From Cryptomeria japonica (lineage: Eukaryota; Streptophyta; Pinopsida; Cupressales; Cupressaceae): a DNA stretch of 64,000 nucleotides. Made by a program: the position numbers and the translations under genes. Below are positions 36,531-47,814 of the stretch, piece after piece (the stretch's first letter is position 1; each line of letters opens with the position of its first letter). The DNA is taken from NCBI RefSeq assembly GCF_030272615.1, contig NC_081414.1, forward strand, positions 524,506,137 through 524,570,136, written 5' to 3'. The notes beneath the pieces are model-generated. The model saw nothing but the letters and a program-made list of their open reading frames with translations, was not told the DNA's origin and ran no database searches.

Positions 36531-39500
36531 TGTAATGCCCCGCCAGGAAACCCCTAAGGGTTTAAATTAAAAACACTCAAATAGAGTAAAATTTTTTATT
36601 TTTTTTTTATGATAATTAAGAGTGTTAATGAAAAGGTTACAATATTAAGATAAATTGAGGTTAACTCAATTCATTATTAGACACGACATTAAAATACAAT
36701 GGAGATTATCTGTCAACTTAGATATCCCAGCGGAAGGCTCAGCCAATCCTAAGGATTTTCCTAACGCGATTACATAACCTTACACCTAACTCAACTTGCG
36801 TCATCAGATCCATTAATCTGGATATCTTAATTATGAGAGAATGCATAGATCTTGAATTAATATGTATTCAATGTTTTGACAACTTATGACCTTAGGGAAC
36901 GTTCAATTACTTTGGTGGGTGAGGAGGCCATCAAGAGGTTAATTACTCAATGCACTTTAATTCATAGTTTCATTAGGAGGTCTCCAAATAGGTTCAAGCG
37001 TTTTAAATATAACAAAGTTCATTCATTAGAGTTTTAAAATAACCATCCACACTTGACATCATCCCTTTAATGCTATAAATGTGCTTAATGAGATACGATC
37101 GTTTAGGATTAAACTACGATTTGTAAAGCGAAGGTCCCATCATTTGATTTTAAAGTATTCACTCACATTTGATATATAGTTTTTTTTTTTTTTTTTAAAT
37201 ATTAAAAGGTATGGTTAATAGGAAGAATTCGTTCCTAAGGGATTGTCTACTATTAATAGAGTGAGGTCCCTTTATTTGAATTCATGCGTAGCCAACTAAT
37301 GAGTTGCAGCTCTTAAAAGAAAGATAACATGTGAGTAGCCATAGGAGTCATTTGAAGTTTTAAAATATTACTACTAGATGGCTAGGACCATTACGTTGAA
37401 AATGCAATTGGGCCACAAGAGTTCATTCTCTAACTTCAAGATATAGATAGCAAGATATTATCTAACATTTCAAGATTAAAGTATAAATTCCAAGGGATGC
37501 TCTTCCATTAGGATTGAATTACAATTATCTCGTTGCAAATCACTTTTTTTTTATCGATAAATGAATATAATGTGAGAGAGATTCTTTTATTAGATTTAAT
37601 GTATCAACAACTAATTGAATCCCTTCTTTTTCAGTTCATCTTTAACAATCATAAAGAAATACATTTGTTGGGGTTAAAATTAGGGTGGACTAGTTGAGTT
37701 TCACCAATTATCAAGTTAAATTTCGGTAAGGTTGATTTGTTAAGATTAAACGTAATTGACCAATCCACTATACCCAATATAATGAAACATAATTATCATG
37801 ACGTTTCCCATTCTAGTTCAATCTTAGCAAACATGAGGGATTCCTTTTTATAAAGATTAGCATATGGGTTTTCTAGTTGGGTTCACCCGGTTATAGAAGT
37901 AATCTGGGGAGGGTTATTGATTCAAAATTACAACATAAATTACTAAGTATATTCGTTCAATATACAACATGAATATTTGAATGAGCCCACACGATTAACA
38001 AATTAATCCGGTGAGGACTATTGTTAAGATTAAAATGTGAAATAACTTAACAAATTTAACCAATGTAATGAAACATAATTGACATGGTGAGATTCGTTTA
38101 CTAAGGTAAAGGATAGATATTTCTATTATGTTCATCTTTTAGATTTCAATTTAAGAATTGTGACATAATTTTATCCTTGTTTCCTTTTTACATTCATTTC
38201 ATTTATATACTTAACATCAAGTTAATCCAATAAAGTAATTCTAATGAGATTTCTGCCACTATTACAATTTAAATTAACATAACCAATTTACCTTTTTTTT
38301 TTACACTTTAATTTCAATATTTAAATACCATGCCATATTCATAATTCTCAACGTTTTATGAATTTAAATAACTACGTTTATCCATATGAAAAATGTTATC
38401 CATTTAAACTTGAATTCATTTAATTTACACCATACACTTTGCAAGAATACAACCATTCAAGATAATTTAAAACATAAAACAAAGTACGCTATAAACATCG
38501 CATGACACAGAATATGATCTCGGAGTTCACCCCGGGCGGGCTACATCTCCGGGTCTGCTCAACTGCAAGACCCTTTTTGGTATTTAATATAGTTAAGGTT
38601 ACATATTTACATGTCTTTACAATCTTGCCTTTTAGGCGAACACATACACTATTCAACATCTATTTCGATTGATTTTTACACAGTGATCCCTTTTAAAGCG
38701 GGTCAAATTGAATTATAACCAAAGGAAAACAACAAAACTAGATTCCATTGCTTGACGGTAGCCTAACTAAGGGGGTTTAACCGACTTATAACCATCCACT
38801 ATCATGACAAGTCTTGCCATTCCATAACCAAATTCTATTATAGAAAATTTAAACCTACATAAGCATAATCCGGAAGAGGTGTTCGTTTACCATATCTGTC
38901 TAACCATTAATGTCGAACAAGTTTACGGATTTGATAATTTAATTTTTATTCAAAAATTCGTATTAGTCCACCATGACTATTTAGACCATGTAAAAAAAAA
39001 AAATAAGAGTTAACTTGAGTATGCTGAAACCAATATGAAATTTAAAGGAAAACTTGTATTCAAGTATGGGTTTACTAATGTTGCTTCCCTAAAGTCCAAA
39101 TATATTAATTTATAATCCAAGGTTAATAGTATAAGAACTGAATTTAAAATTGAATAATATCAAAGAATTTAAAGTAAATCCCTTATACTAATTTTTTTTT
39201 TAGTTCACTAAATAAATCTGATTTCTTCTTTTTATGTGACATGCATATGCCTCCCTTTTTTCTTTCTTCTAAACATATTATATAAAATAATAAACAATTA
39301 ATAATTAAAAATCCATTAAACTGAACTTTTTTTTTTTTTAAAACAAATTATATAAAATAAAATAATAATAATTAAATAAAACAAATAAAATAATTATTTT
39401 TTTTAAATTTCAAAAAAAAGGAGAGGGGAGAGGGTACCCACGTGGACATCCACGTGGGCCCTCCCCCACCTTTGGCAGCCTAGCTACCTTTTGGTAGCGC

Positions 39501-41390
39501 TGCTACCAAATGGTAGCAGAGCACTACCAAAGGTAGCGCTGCTACCATTTGGTAGCAGATCGCTACCATCTGGTAGCAACTGCCGTGGGGGGCACTAAAC
39601 CCTTTTTTTTTGTTTAATTTTTTTTTTTTTAAATATATTTGTTACAGCCATTTAAATACAGTCTGAAAAAAAAATAAAAGAGATAACAAGATTCTCAGTG
39701 CACTCACACAGCCTGAGACAAAAAGAAAGAAGCATTCTCCAGTAGTTTTTATATGCATTTTTTTTGAATGTCATGAACAAAACACCCCAAATGGAAATGA
39801 AAAACAAATAAAACCCCATTTTTTTTACAGTCCTAAAATAGATTTTCAGATTTCTCTTAGCAACCAACCAGCTGGAAACTAAATCTAAAAAAAAACATTC
39901 ATGGGTAGCAATCCTCTCTGTTTTTCCAGCATTTCATGGAGGGCATAACAATAAACAAAAGGGGAGATTAAAATTTCTTACCTCCAAACGCTTTCCAGGA
40001 AGAGATTTTGATGAAGATGAGCTCCCAAATCAGCTGCTCTCATTCCTCATCCCTCTCCAAAATCCCCCAATCTCCCTTGCAAGAACCATCTTTTTCCAAA
40101 AAAAGACCCAAGGCCAAGAAGCCCCCAAAATGCTTACCAAACAAGATTAAAAAGAAAACCCTAATTTTTGCCCTAATTTCAATTTCGAAATTAGGTATTT
40201 ATTTTTAAAAATAAAATGATTGAAAATCCCAAATGGAAGTCATTCATTACCATTATTTATTAATCTTATATGTTTTCCCCTATTAAAATTAAAATGCTTC
40301 TTTTTCTTATTGAGTTTTAAATTTTAATTTCTTAATATCGATTTAGGCCTACATTTATATTTTGGGACTACTTACCGGGTAAGGCGTTTTGATTAAATTT
40401 TAATTTTCTAAAAATCAATCTTTTTATACTATGTCAACTATACAAGTAAAAAGGAAATAATTTCGTTTAAATAATAATAATTTATCTCTTTCCTTCCAAA
40501 ATGCGAAAATGAGTAATTTATTACTATCTCCCAAACGACTTTAAAATTTTTCCTTTCTAAAATGCATAATTTATTAAAATCGTAGTTATTAAAATTAACT
40601 ATTAAATTAACTCGCTATAACTTAATAAAGCGACATTTTTAAATAAATGACTAATCTAATGCAAGAGTCTTGTTTATTCAAATTTCTCAATTACAAATGC
40701 ATAAAAGTTACAAATGCGTAAATGAGCACACTAACCTCAGTTAAATACCTTAAGCTTGCTACAATAACAATTTAAAGCAATCTCTTAAATTAGTGATTAA
40801 TCATATAAAAGAAACTACCTATTTAAATTCCTATATCACTATTGCGTACGCCTACTCATAAATTTAAATTTAATACTTAGGGTAACAAACCTCACTTACC
40901 TCGCGCAAGGCACGCAAATCGAGGAAGTCCTCCAAGTCTCTCGACACGCATCCCAATGAAACGCAAGCCCCACGAATCCACACACGATGCCCACCTAACC
41001 ATGGCTAAGGCAAGACGAGAGTTATATGACTACTAAATCCGAATTCAAAGATGAAAGAGCATACTCAACCTTGCAAATTCCAAAGGAGATGAACCTTGCC
41101 CTAAGCGATGTTGTACCTGCAAATCTCCTGCACCCATGAATTCATACAAGCATGCATATACATATACATATTCAATGAAGGCGTTAGCTCAAGATTTATC
41201 TCAAGGGTTAGGAAACAATTACATTTACACGAAAATCGATGCAAAAGCACAATAATAAGTATGCACAATTTATTTCTATTATCTAAACTACACATTGCAT
41301 ATCGGTTAATCTACCATTCGAGAATGCCACATAGGAAGTCAATCAAGGTTAAACGGGTTTTAAAAGTCCGACTAGGGTATGGGCATTACA
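36531..41390 (-). mobile_element. 5' LTR of element N
   Basis: This 4860-bp LTR is nearly identical to 27748-32606. The differences I noticed are single bases (for example AGCGCTACC to AGCACTACC in the palindrome array) and poly(A/T) length changes. It is adjacent to the primer-binding site. Confidence 0.95.
39437..39577. repeat. Palindrome array in N 5' LTR
   Basis: Same array as at 30653-30793: CCCACGTGG arms then five GCTACC..GGTAGC hairpins from 39483. One CpG has decayed (GCGCTACC to GCACTACC), weakening one hairpin. Confidence 0.92.
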
Positions 41391-41395
41391 GGAAG

Positions 41396-41980
41396 ATCAC
41401 GAGGGAGAACCATGACTGTCAGTAGTAAGGTTCCCTCACTATGAGTCATGCAAGAAAGATATCAAAAATTTTCAAGGCAAAGCTAAATTTGTCAAGAAAT
41501 TTTCAAGTATCTTGAAAAGATATGAACGGGATGTATGCCCCCCTACGTTAAAGCGATCGCACACGCCTCACCGGGGGTGATTGCTTTAAGGTAGTGATAC
41601 ATATAAGAATGAAAAGGGAAAGGAGCACGTTATCGCAAGGATTTAGCCCCCAAGTGTGAGATAAACCCAAGGATAATAGACACAAAACACAAAGCACGAG
41701 GTGACTTCGCTTTCCTTGGGTTCTGTATGCTGTATGATAATTCATGTATATATATCATATGTATGTATGCATAATTGTTCTTCATTCCCCAATCAAGGAA
41801 GGTCACCTAGAAGAAGGGAACACATGTGTCTTTTGAGTCAACATGAGAGAGATCGAGAGATCTCAATGCTTTGCATCGTCCTCAAGTAGACAACACTAAG
41901 GACAACAAATAGAGGAATGAGAATAACATATAGAAGAAGTAACACAAGAGAGGAGGAGAGAATCTGCTATGCTAATGTAA
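41396..41980 (-). other. 3' untranslated region of element Z (gag-proximal part)
   Basis: Non-coding sequence downstream of the Z ORF, continued at 27605-27742 across N. A diverged copy on the opposite strand at about 52250-52700 follows the related ORF fragment there, so the region is conserved within the family. It contains an AGTCAACATG..GAG block and a GTGACTTCGC..TTGGG block shared with that copy. Confidence 0.7.
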
Positions 41981-44900
41981 CTAGTCTAGCACGTCATCTA
42001 CCCCCCGATCTTGCTGATCAATGTTTCGGGAAGGCAGGGAACATGCTAGAGGAAGAACATCCAACACAGCAGATGGAGCTATCACAAGATCCAAACAAGG
42101 GCTATGTTCATATCCCAAGCCGCGGTGTTCTTGTCTAGGAGCTAGGATAAGTGCTTTAGAAAATTCATTAGATAAATGGTTATCAATATCAACAAGTTCA
42201 TATTCACTATCAGAAGCAAGAGAAGTAACATTTTCATCATGAATAACATTTTCATCTATATCATCATCAAGATTTATAAAAATAGGATCTTTAACTCGCA
42301 CAGGATCAAGACCATCATGCATCTTATGTTTAGGAGATTTAGGCTCAATGTCCGGCTGAGGAGAAAATGGAATAATGCTTGTTGAAGGTGTTTTTGGAGA
42401 TTGTAAAGTTTGAGAAGCAGCTGTTTGAGCTCTAAGACGACGCTTTCGTCGGCGTTCACGTGCAGAATGATTTCGTCTAGTCTTAGTAGGAAGTGGAGAA
42501 GATTGAGGAGGAGGAATGTTCTCATCCTTATCACTTGGGTGTTTAGGTTGTGGTCTCTTAGGCTGGATAATAGGAGAAGAAGAAGGTCTCTTCTCTCTAT
42601 AGAAGGAAGGAGGAGGAACTGCTCCATATAAAGGAGGAATTTTTGGTTTAGGAAGGAGACCAAGTCCATCATGACAAGGAGGGATAGGTCTACTTTTAGG
42701 AAGTTTATTAGGCATAGACATAGTTACATCCATAGGGATGGGTTGGGAATCTTCTTGAGGAAAGACATTAGTTTTATCTTTCAAAGGAAGAACTTCCTTC
42801 TCAAGAATGATAGGAATGTCAAGTTTGGGTGTTCTAGGTTCACTTAGAGATAGGATCATATCTTTTTTCCACTTTTGATAAGATTTGAAAAGATGATCAC
42901 TTCGCGGAGGAAGAGATTGGAATTGTTTAGGCCAAAAGTAATCAATAGGAACGCTAGAAGTTCTTTCAGCTGGTTTAAAGAGACTATGATTGACAGTAAC
43001 AACTTCACCATTATGGGGAAATTTCAAACACTTGTGAATAGGAGAAGCAATAGCTTTCATGGAAGATAGCCAAGGATAGCCAAGCTTCACACGAAATTGT
43101 TCAGATGAAGGAATAATAGCAAAGTTCACATCAAGAGATTTGTTATGGACCTCAATAGGCAATGTAATAGAACCAATTGCAGGAGAAGAAAATGCATCAA
43201 ATAGTTTCACAATCACATCTGTTTTGTCATATATCACTTGATTCAATTGCAAAGTAAAAAGAAATTCTTCAGTAATAACATTAACCATGCACGAAGGATC
43301 AATAAGCACTCCACGGCAAGGTGTATTCTTGACTTTTGCAACTATGTATAAAGGACCATCAGGTGCCCTAATGGTTTCACTGTAATCAAATGTGATGGAA
43401 GGTTCTTTAGGGTTTTCTTGCTGCTCTACAAAGTTAATCACATTCGGAGTCATAGACACAAGACCATCAGATGAGAGAGAGGAATCATTAGCCTCAATTG
43501 CATTAGAGGTATGAGAAGGTAATGGATCAGTGAAAATCTGAATATTTTGGTTAGGAGGAGCTACAGATGTGTTGCCTTTATCATTCACTCCAAAAACAGA
43601 GATAGTATTATTATCAATCAAATCTTGAATTTTACCCTTTAAGGAAAAACATTTTTTAGTATCATGCCCAGGCTGACGATGAAATTGACAAAAAGATTTG
43701 TTATCAAAATAAGGTGAATTAATCTTTGCAGGATCAATTTGTCTTATAGGAGGAAGAGTAAGCACATTTTGTTCCAATAATTTATTCATAATACTATGCA
43801 ATGAGTCATTCAAAGGAGTATACTTTCTTTCTTTCTTGAAAAATTTAGAAATAGGAGGCACACCTGATGCTGCATTCACATTGTTGTTGATGATGTTTTC
43901 ATTGAATTTGATTGAATCTCTATTCGGTTTAAACTTCCCAAATGGTTGTTGACTGCTATCACCCTTATCACTCGGAGCCATAGGATGTGATTGTTCCATT
44001 TGACTCACAGTCAGTTGATAATTGTGAAGAGTTGCACACAACTGTTGGAAAGAAGTAAACTCAGAAAACAGAAGTTTGTCTCGAATATCTTTTTGTAAAT
44101 TAGAAATAAAGATTCTTTGAATATCATTGTCAGGAACTGGAAAAGAAATTTGAGCATACAAATGCTTATATCTACCAATGAAATCAGTCACTTTTTCTTT
44201 AACACCTTGTTTACAATGCATTAAATCAATCAAAGTAACTTTAGGACTTATATTGTTTTGAAATTGTTGAATGAAAGCATTTGCAAGTTGTTCGAAAGAA
44301 GTAATAGAATAGGAAGGCAACGAGCAATACCATTGTAGGGCTTTGTCTCTTAATGTTCTAGTGAACAGTTTTGCAAGCAACCTTTGGTCATAAGCAAAAT
44401 CAGTACATATTGTTTGAAAGGTCTTAACATGTGTTAGAGGATCACCCTTACCATTATAAAGCTCCAAATGCGGGATTTCAACATGTTTAGGGGGAATAGC
44501 TCGAACAATGTCAAGAGAAAGTGGGCTCGCAACATCAAATGTGGGCACACTAAACTTAGATTGATTCATAGAGGCAATTTGTTGCTGTAAAGAAGAGACA
44601 GTTTGTGCAAGATTGTTAATGGTCGCTTCGATCAAAGAATTCATATTAGACGTGTTAGATTGAGATGGAGGTGTTATGTTATTGAAAGAAGGTAAAGAGT
44701 AAGGTGGTGGGACACTATGATAGTTAGTCATAGGAGATGATTGGACAGGAGGAACACTACAAGGGGGAATAGAATGATTGAATGAATTGCCCCCTTGCGT
44801 CATGTTCATTTGTGGAAATATAATAGGGACATTCATTGAAGGAATGAATGAAGAAAGCAGATTAAATGAAGGAAGAGGGTTAATTGAAGAAGAAGGGTTG

Positions 44901-45424
44901 CTCCCATGACTGGTGATCACAGGAGGAATGTCTTGTGTAGAAGTAACCATTATGTTTGATGTAAAGGTAGGTATGCTAGCAATAGAAGTCATCAAAGGAA
45001 TAGAATGATTGACTTGAGTAGGAGGTTGTGTATAACCCAAATTTTCAGCACAACTCTTCATAGGCATCACATTCGAATCCACAATGTGTGCAATACCACG
45101 CAAAATATCAATTCCATTCTTATCACTTTGAAGCATACGTTTTAGACCCTCAATTAAAGGAAGAGCTTGACTATCGGGGTATTCCTGAGACATCCACTGT
45201 CGAAAATCGTCAAATTGGTTATCCAATTTTGAAAGTTGTTCTACAGAAACCTCATGGAGAGCTTCTTCATCATTAGGAGGATTAGAGGAATTACCCATGT
45301 CCTCGTTAAAAAGGCTATTCAAATTAGATTCCATCTCCTCAGTAGTTAAACCTTGGAAGGACTTAATTCTACGGCTTCGTCTAACGGGAATAGTGTAGGT
45401 AGGGCTTATTGTTGTAAAACTCAT
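41981..45424 (-). CDS. Intact 1147-aa gag-protease protein of element Z with long unknown tail
   Basis: The ORF has no internal stop and starts with MSFTTIS about 1.2 kb inside the 5' LTR. Residues 1-300 are low-complexity, Ser/Pro/Asn-rich, with a possible coiled coil near 260-290. Residues about 305-475 form a gypsy gag core (YNGKGDPLTHVKTF, ALQWY, RYKHLYAQI). A knuckle-like C579-X2-H-X4-H-X4-C592 (FCQFHRQPGHDTKKC) has His at the second Cys. Residues about 690-810 are retropepsin-like: VLIDPSCMVNV, where Pro replaces the usual Gly/Ser/Thr after the catalytic Asp709, and LGYPWL at 781-786. Residues 830-1147 are a tail with a basic patch (TRRNHSARERRRKRRLR, 982-998) and an acidic end. No RT, RNase H or integrase follows. 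It would make capsids but needs enzymes in trans. Whether the altered protease is active is unknown. Confidence 0.92.
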   Translation of the reverse strand: MSFTTISPTYTIPVRRSRRIKSFQGLTTEEMESNLNSLFNEDMGNSSNPPNDEEALHEVSVEQLSKLDNQFDDFRQWMSQEYPDSQALPLIEGLKRMLQSDKNGIDILRGIAHIVDSNVMPMKSCAENLGYTQPPTQVNHSIPLMTSIASIPTFTSNIMVTSTQDIPPVITSHGSNPSSSINPLPSFNLLSSFIPSMNVPIIFPQMNMTQGGNSFNHSIPPCSVPPVQSSPMTNYHSVPPPYSLPSFNNITPPSQSNTSNMNSLIEATINNLAQTVSSLQQQIASMNQSKFSVPTFDVASPLSLDIVRAIPPKHVEIPHLELYNGKGDPLTHVKTFQTICTDFAYDQRLLAKLFTRTLRDKALQWYCSLPSYSITSFEQLANAFIQQFQNNISPKVTLIDLMHCKQGVKEKVTDFIGRYKHLYAQISFPVPDNDIQRIFISNLQKDIRDKLLFSEFTSFQQLCATLHNYQLTVSQMEQSHPMAPSDKGDSSQQPFGKFKPNRDSIKFNENIINNNVNAASGVPPISKFFKKERKYTPLNDSLHSIMNKLLEQNVLTLPPIRQIDPAKINSPYFDNKSFCQFHRQPGHDTKKCFSLKGKIQDLIDNNTISVFGVNDKGNTSVAPPNQNIQIFTDPLPSHTSNAIEANDSSLSSDGLVSMTPNVINFVEQQENPKEPSITFDYSETIRAPDGPLYIVAKVKNTPCRGVLIDPSCMVNVITEEFLFTLQLNQVIYDKTDVIVKLFDAFSSPAIGSITLPIEVHNKSLDVNFAIIPSSEQFRVKLGYPWLSSMKAIASPIHKCLKFPHNGEVVTVNHSLFKPAERTSSVPIDYFWPKQFQSLPPRSDHLFKSYQKWKKDMILSLSEPRTPKLDIPIILEKEVLPLKDKTNVFPQEDSQPIPMDVTMSMPNKLPKSRPIPPCHDGLGLLPKPKIPPLYGAVPPPSFYREKRPSSSPIIQPKRPQPKHPSDKDENIPPPQSSPLPTKTRRNHSARERRRKRRLRAQTAASQTLQSPKTPSTSIIPFSPQPDIEPKSPKHKMHDGLDPVRVKDPIFINLDDDIDENVIHDENVTSLASDSEYELVDIDNHLSNEFSKALILAPRQEHRGLGYEHSPCLDLVIAPSAVLDVLPLACSLPSRNIDQQDRGVDDVLD

Positions 45425-46574
45425 GCACTAGAGAGAGAGAGAAAGTTTTGAATTTAGAGGTAGTAAAATCAACCAATCTTCTGGATTTAAGCTGTTAAAT
45501 GCAATCATGACAGTCTCCCGAAATTTCAAAAAAAATGTCCGGGACCGTGGCGCTCGGAGTGCAACACAGTCCTTGCAACTTTTTTCGAAATTTGCAGGGA
45601 TGAAAGGTATGATGATTTTAGAGCTAATTTGAAAAAATTGAGTGATTTTACGATCTGTAGATAGGCCAAATTAAAGTTGCAATCTCGAAATTGAACCCTA
45701 CCAAGATTGTCGAAAAATGCAAAAATTTGAATTTTGAAAAAGAGAGGGAAACTGAAATTTTGAGTTTTATGATTTTAGAGGGAATGTCAAAAGCAATGCA
45801 AATTTTGAAATTTAAAAATTGACTCAATTTCACGCAAAATTCAATTTTGAAAGCGGAAATTAAAGTTGTTGTAATTAAGCACTTAATTTCAAAAGTCACA
45901 AATTGCAAAAATTTGAATGAAGCACTGAAATTTCGAATGAATGCAAACACACTTTTCAGATTTAGGACAGTAAGAACACAATTTTGACACAAAATTTCAG
46001 TTTCAATGATTTTTGAATGTTTAGAAGCCTTAATCCAAGCAATCACAAGACCAACTTTGACTGTAATTTTGAAAGTGTTAGATTTGATAAAATCAGCCAA
46101 AATTCTGGATTTTAGCAGGAAAATACAGTAAGATCTCGCTCCCGAAATTTCGGAAAAAATGTCGAGGACGATGGCGCTCGGAGTGCACACGGTCCTCGCA
46201 ACTTTTTTCCAAATTTTCAGGGATGAAAGATATTGTGATTTTATTGCGGAATCCAAAGTTACAACTGATTTGGAGATGTTTTGATTAGTGAAATTGTCGG
46301 ACAAAGGTTGAATCAAGAGGGTTTCAAAAATTAGGGTTTTGACACTTAACCACTTAATTTTCAAAATTAAAGCACAGACATGAATTGATAATTTGTAATA
46401 GAAGGGCAGATCTGAAACAAGCATTAATAATTAAACATTTCACAAGTTTAATTACTTAAAAAGAAAATTTAGGGTTTTTATGCAATTAACCTCTAAAATT
46501 TTGCAAAAGATCAAACATGGAAATGTAATCAAGGAATCAATTTTCAGATCTAACTATGAATAATCAGAAAGGAT
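45425..46574 (-). other. Leader of element Z with duplicated palindrome-bearing block
   Basis: About 1.15 kb between primer-binding site and gag. Two ~115-bp blocks (about 45505-45625 and 46125-46245) are direct repeats containing CCCGAAATTTC, then a GGACGATGGCGC / GGTCCTC-type palindrome, then CAACTTTTTTC. An open frame of 258 codons on the sense strand (46424-45648) overlaps the region. It is hydrophobic, made of repeated GAAATTT-derived residues, and shows no domain, so I do not call it a gene. Confidence 0.7.
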
Positions 46575-46593
46575 GTTCACGTCGGGTTCACCA
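46575..46593 (-). other. Primer-binding site of element Z (tRNA unassigned)
   Basis: The minus strand reads TGGTGAACCCGACGTGAAC three bases inside the LTR. It starts TGG, as a site complementary to a CCA end must. I could not match it with confidence to a particular plant tRNA. Confidence 0.65.
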
Positions 46594-46971
46594 AAATGTA
46601 AAGCGGAAAATTGCGATCGAACCCTAGTTGCTCTCCCCTCTTCCAACTCCGAGGAGAGAGAAGGGAGATTCACTAGGGTTGATGGTTTTCACTTAGGGGA
46701 GAGACTTTACATTCAAAAGAGGGGTTGAAACCCACAAGATCCAATCCCACGCAATACAAGATTGGATGCTAAATGTGTTTCAAGGGTTAAGACAGCAAGG
46801 CTACCCTCTTTTGTAAAGAATGTGCATAGAAGAATTAAGCTAGGAATGCATAGAAAGTGACAAAGATTCACTTATAAACTGAGATAGGAATACAGTATGA
46901 AGCTGCGGACCTAGAATTAGCAGTAAAATGTCAATACAGCGCTGTCCTGCAAATTTGAGCGAAAGTTGTCG

Positions 46972-46999
46972 GGACGATGGCGCCCGGTGCCACGGTCCT
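46972..46999. repeat. R/U5-region palindrome of Z LTR
   Basis: GGACGATGGCGCCC pairs with GGTGCCACGGTCCT. The same site in the 3' LTR is at about 26704-26732 and related blocks in the leader are at 45541-45573 and 46165-46198. It lies downstream of the TATA box, so it would be transcribed. Confidence 0.75.
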
Positions 47000-47453
47000 C
47001 CGAAAAATCCGCGAAACGAAGGGGGATCTGTTCGTCTCTGCACAAGGATTCCAGATCTTCAATTTCAGCCGCATACCTGCAACCTACACACAGAAAAGCG
47101 AAGATGATTGGGGGGTTAGGGATTAGGGGTTTGCCTTTAGGTCAAACCCCGGTTTTGGAATTAACTAAGAAATGAGCAAGTGCTGTAAATGTAAATGTCT
47201 GTAATGTAAAACAAGTACTAATACCTTGTTGTAAGGATGTTTGTATCCTTATGTGCGAAGGTATAGATGTTGTATGTTGTATGTAGTAAGTGATCTCCTC
47301 TTCAATGGTTGAATCCTTGTCTTGAATGCAACACTTAGCCTTGAATGGAGACTTAGAAGGAATGCTTGAATGTTTGAATGCTTGAATGCTTGAGTATAGT
47401 TTCCACGCTTTGTACACATATCCTCTTCATGCAAAATGAGAGAGAAAAATGTA

Positions 47454-47462
47454 GTTTATATA
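47454..47462 (-). promoter_or_regulatory. TATA box in Z 5' LTR
   Basis: The minus strand reads AAGTATATAAACTAC, a good plant TATA box, at the same place in both Z LTRs. The palindrome array is about 120 bp upstream. Confidence 0.55.
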
Positions 47463-47583
47463 CTTGTCATTTAGGGTTGATAGACTGATTTTCCCGACCT
47501 TAGGCCGACCAGGAAAGATAATTTCCAAATTGCAAACATAAAGACCCGAGACCCCTTAGGAGACCGGGCCCACAATAGGCCCA

Positions 47584-47644
47584 GGGACCAGGGCGCTGGG
47601 CGCCATGGTCCTGGGGGACCAGGGCACTGGGCGCTCTGGTCCCA
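47584..47644. repeat. Two-unit palindrome array in Z 5' LTR
   Basis: Two units of the GGACCAGGGCGC / GCGCC.TGGTCC palindrome, one fewer than in the 3' LTR. The second unit is imperfect (GGGCAC and GCGCT), like a hybrid of units 2 and 3 of the other LTR. Confidence 0.88.
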
Positions 47645-47814
47645 CCTCCCGGGACAGCAGGGTGCAAGGAGGTTCAGGCCAGGGTGCTTGAAAAATGCAG
47701 TTTTCAGTGTCGTAATCAAGTTTCGGGGTCTCCATTCAGGTTGCGTGTTGCGTCGCCATCGTGAAGACCGAAATGCAGTCGAAATTGCAAGTGTCGCAAT
47801 TTTAGGACGCTATA

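Larger units (their letters stand above)
27748..41390 (-). mobile_element. Element N: LARD-type element with 4.86-kb LTRs and no ORF
   Basis: The two LTRs (27748-32606 and 36531-41390) begin TGTAATGCCCC and end GGGCATTACA. The whole is flanked by GGAAG (27743-27747, 41391-41395). A perfect tRNA-iMet primer-binding site at the inner edge of the right LTR and a polypurine tract at the left give minus orientation. The 3.9-kb interior has no ORF with retroelement motifs. Long LTRs around a non-coding interior match the large retrotransposon derivative (LARD) class. The LTRs differ only by scattered substitutions and homopolymer length changes, so N is young. Confidence 0.95.
26328..47814 (-). mobile_element. 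Element Z: gag-protease-only LTR element, hosting N
   Basis: LTRs 26328-27589 and 46597-47814 begin TGTAAAGCGG and end GGACGCTACA (left) or GGACGCTATA (right), flanked by GATAG (26323-26327, 47815-47819). The primer-binding site is at the inner edge of the right LTR and the polypurine tract at the left, so the element reads leftward. Its only coding region is a 1147-codon gag-protease ORF; RT, RNase H and integrase are absent. Without N the element is about 7.8 kb. An intact ORF and similar LTRs suggest a fairly recent insertion. Confidence 0.93.
46597..47814 (-). mobile_element. 5' LTR of element Z
   Basis: This 1218-bp LTR matches 26328-27589. Its outer terminus reads TATA where the partner has TACA, so the 5' LTR starts TA instead of TG, a mutation after integration. 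It carries a two-unit palindrome array at 47584-47644 and the palindrome at 46972-46999. Confidence 0.93.

Noticed and set aside
42021-43069. Plus-strand open frames within the Z gag-protease region
   Set aside because: They are antisense shadows of the 1147-codon minus-strand ORF.
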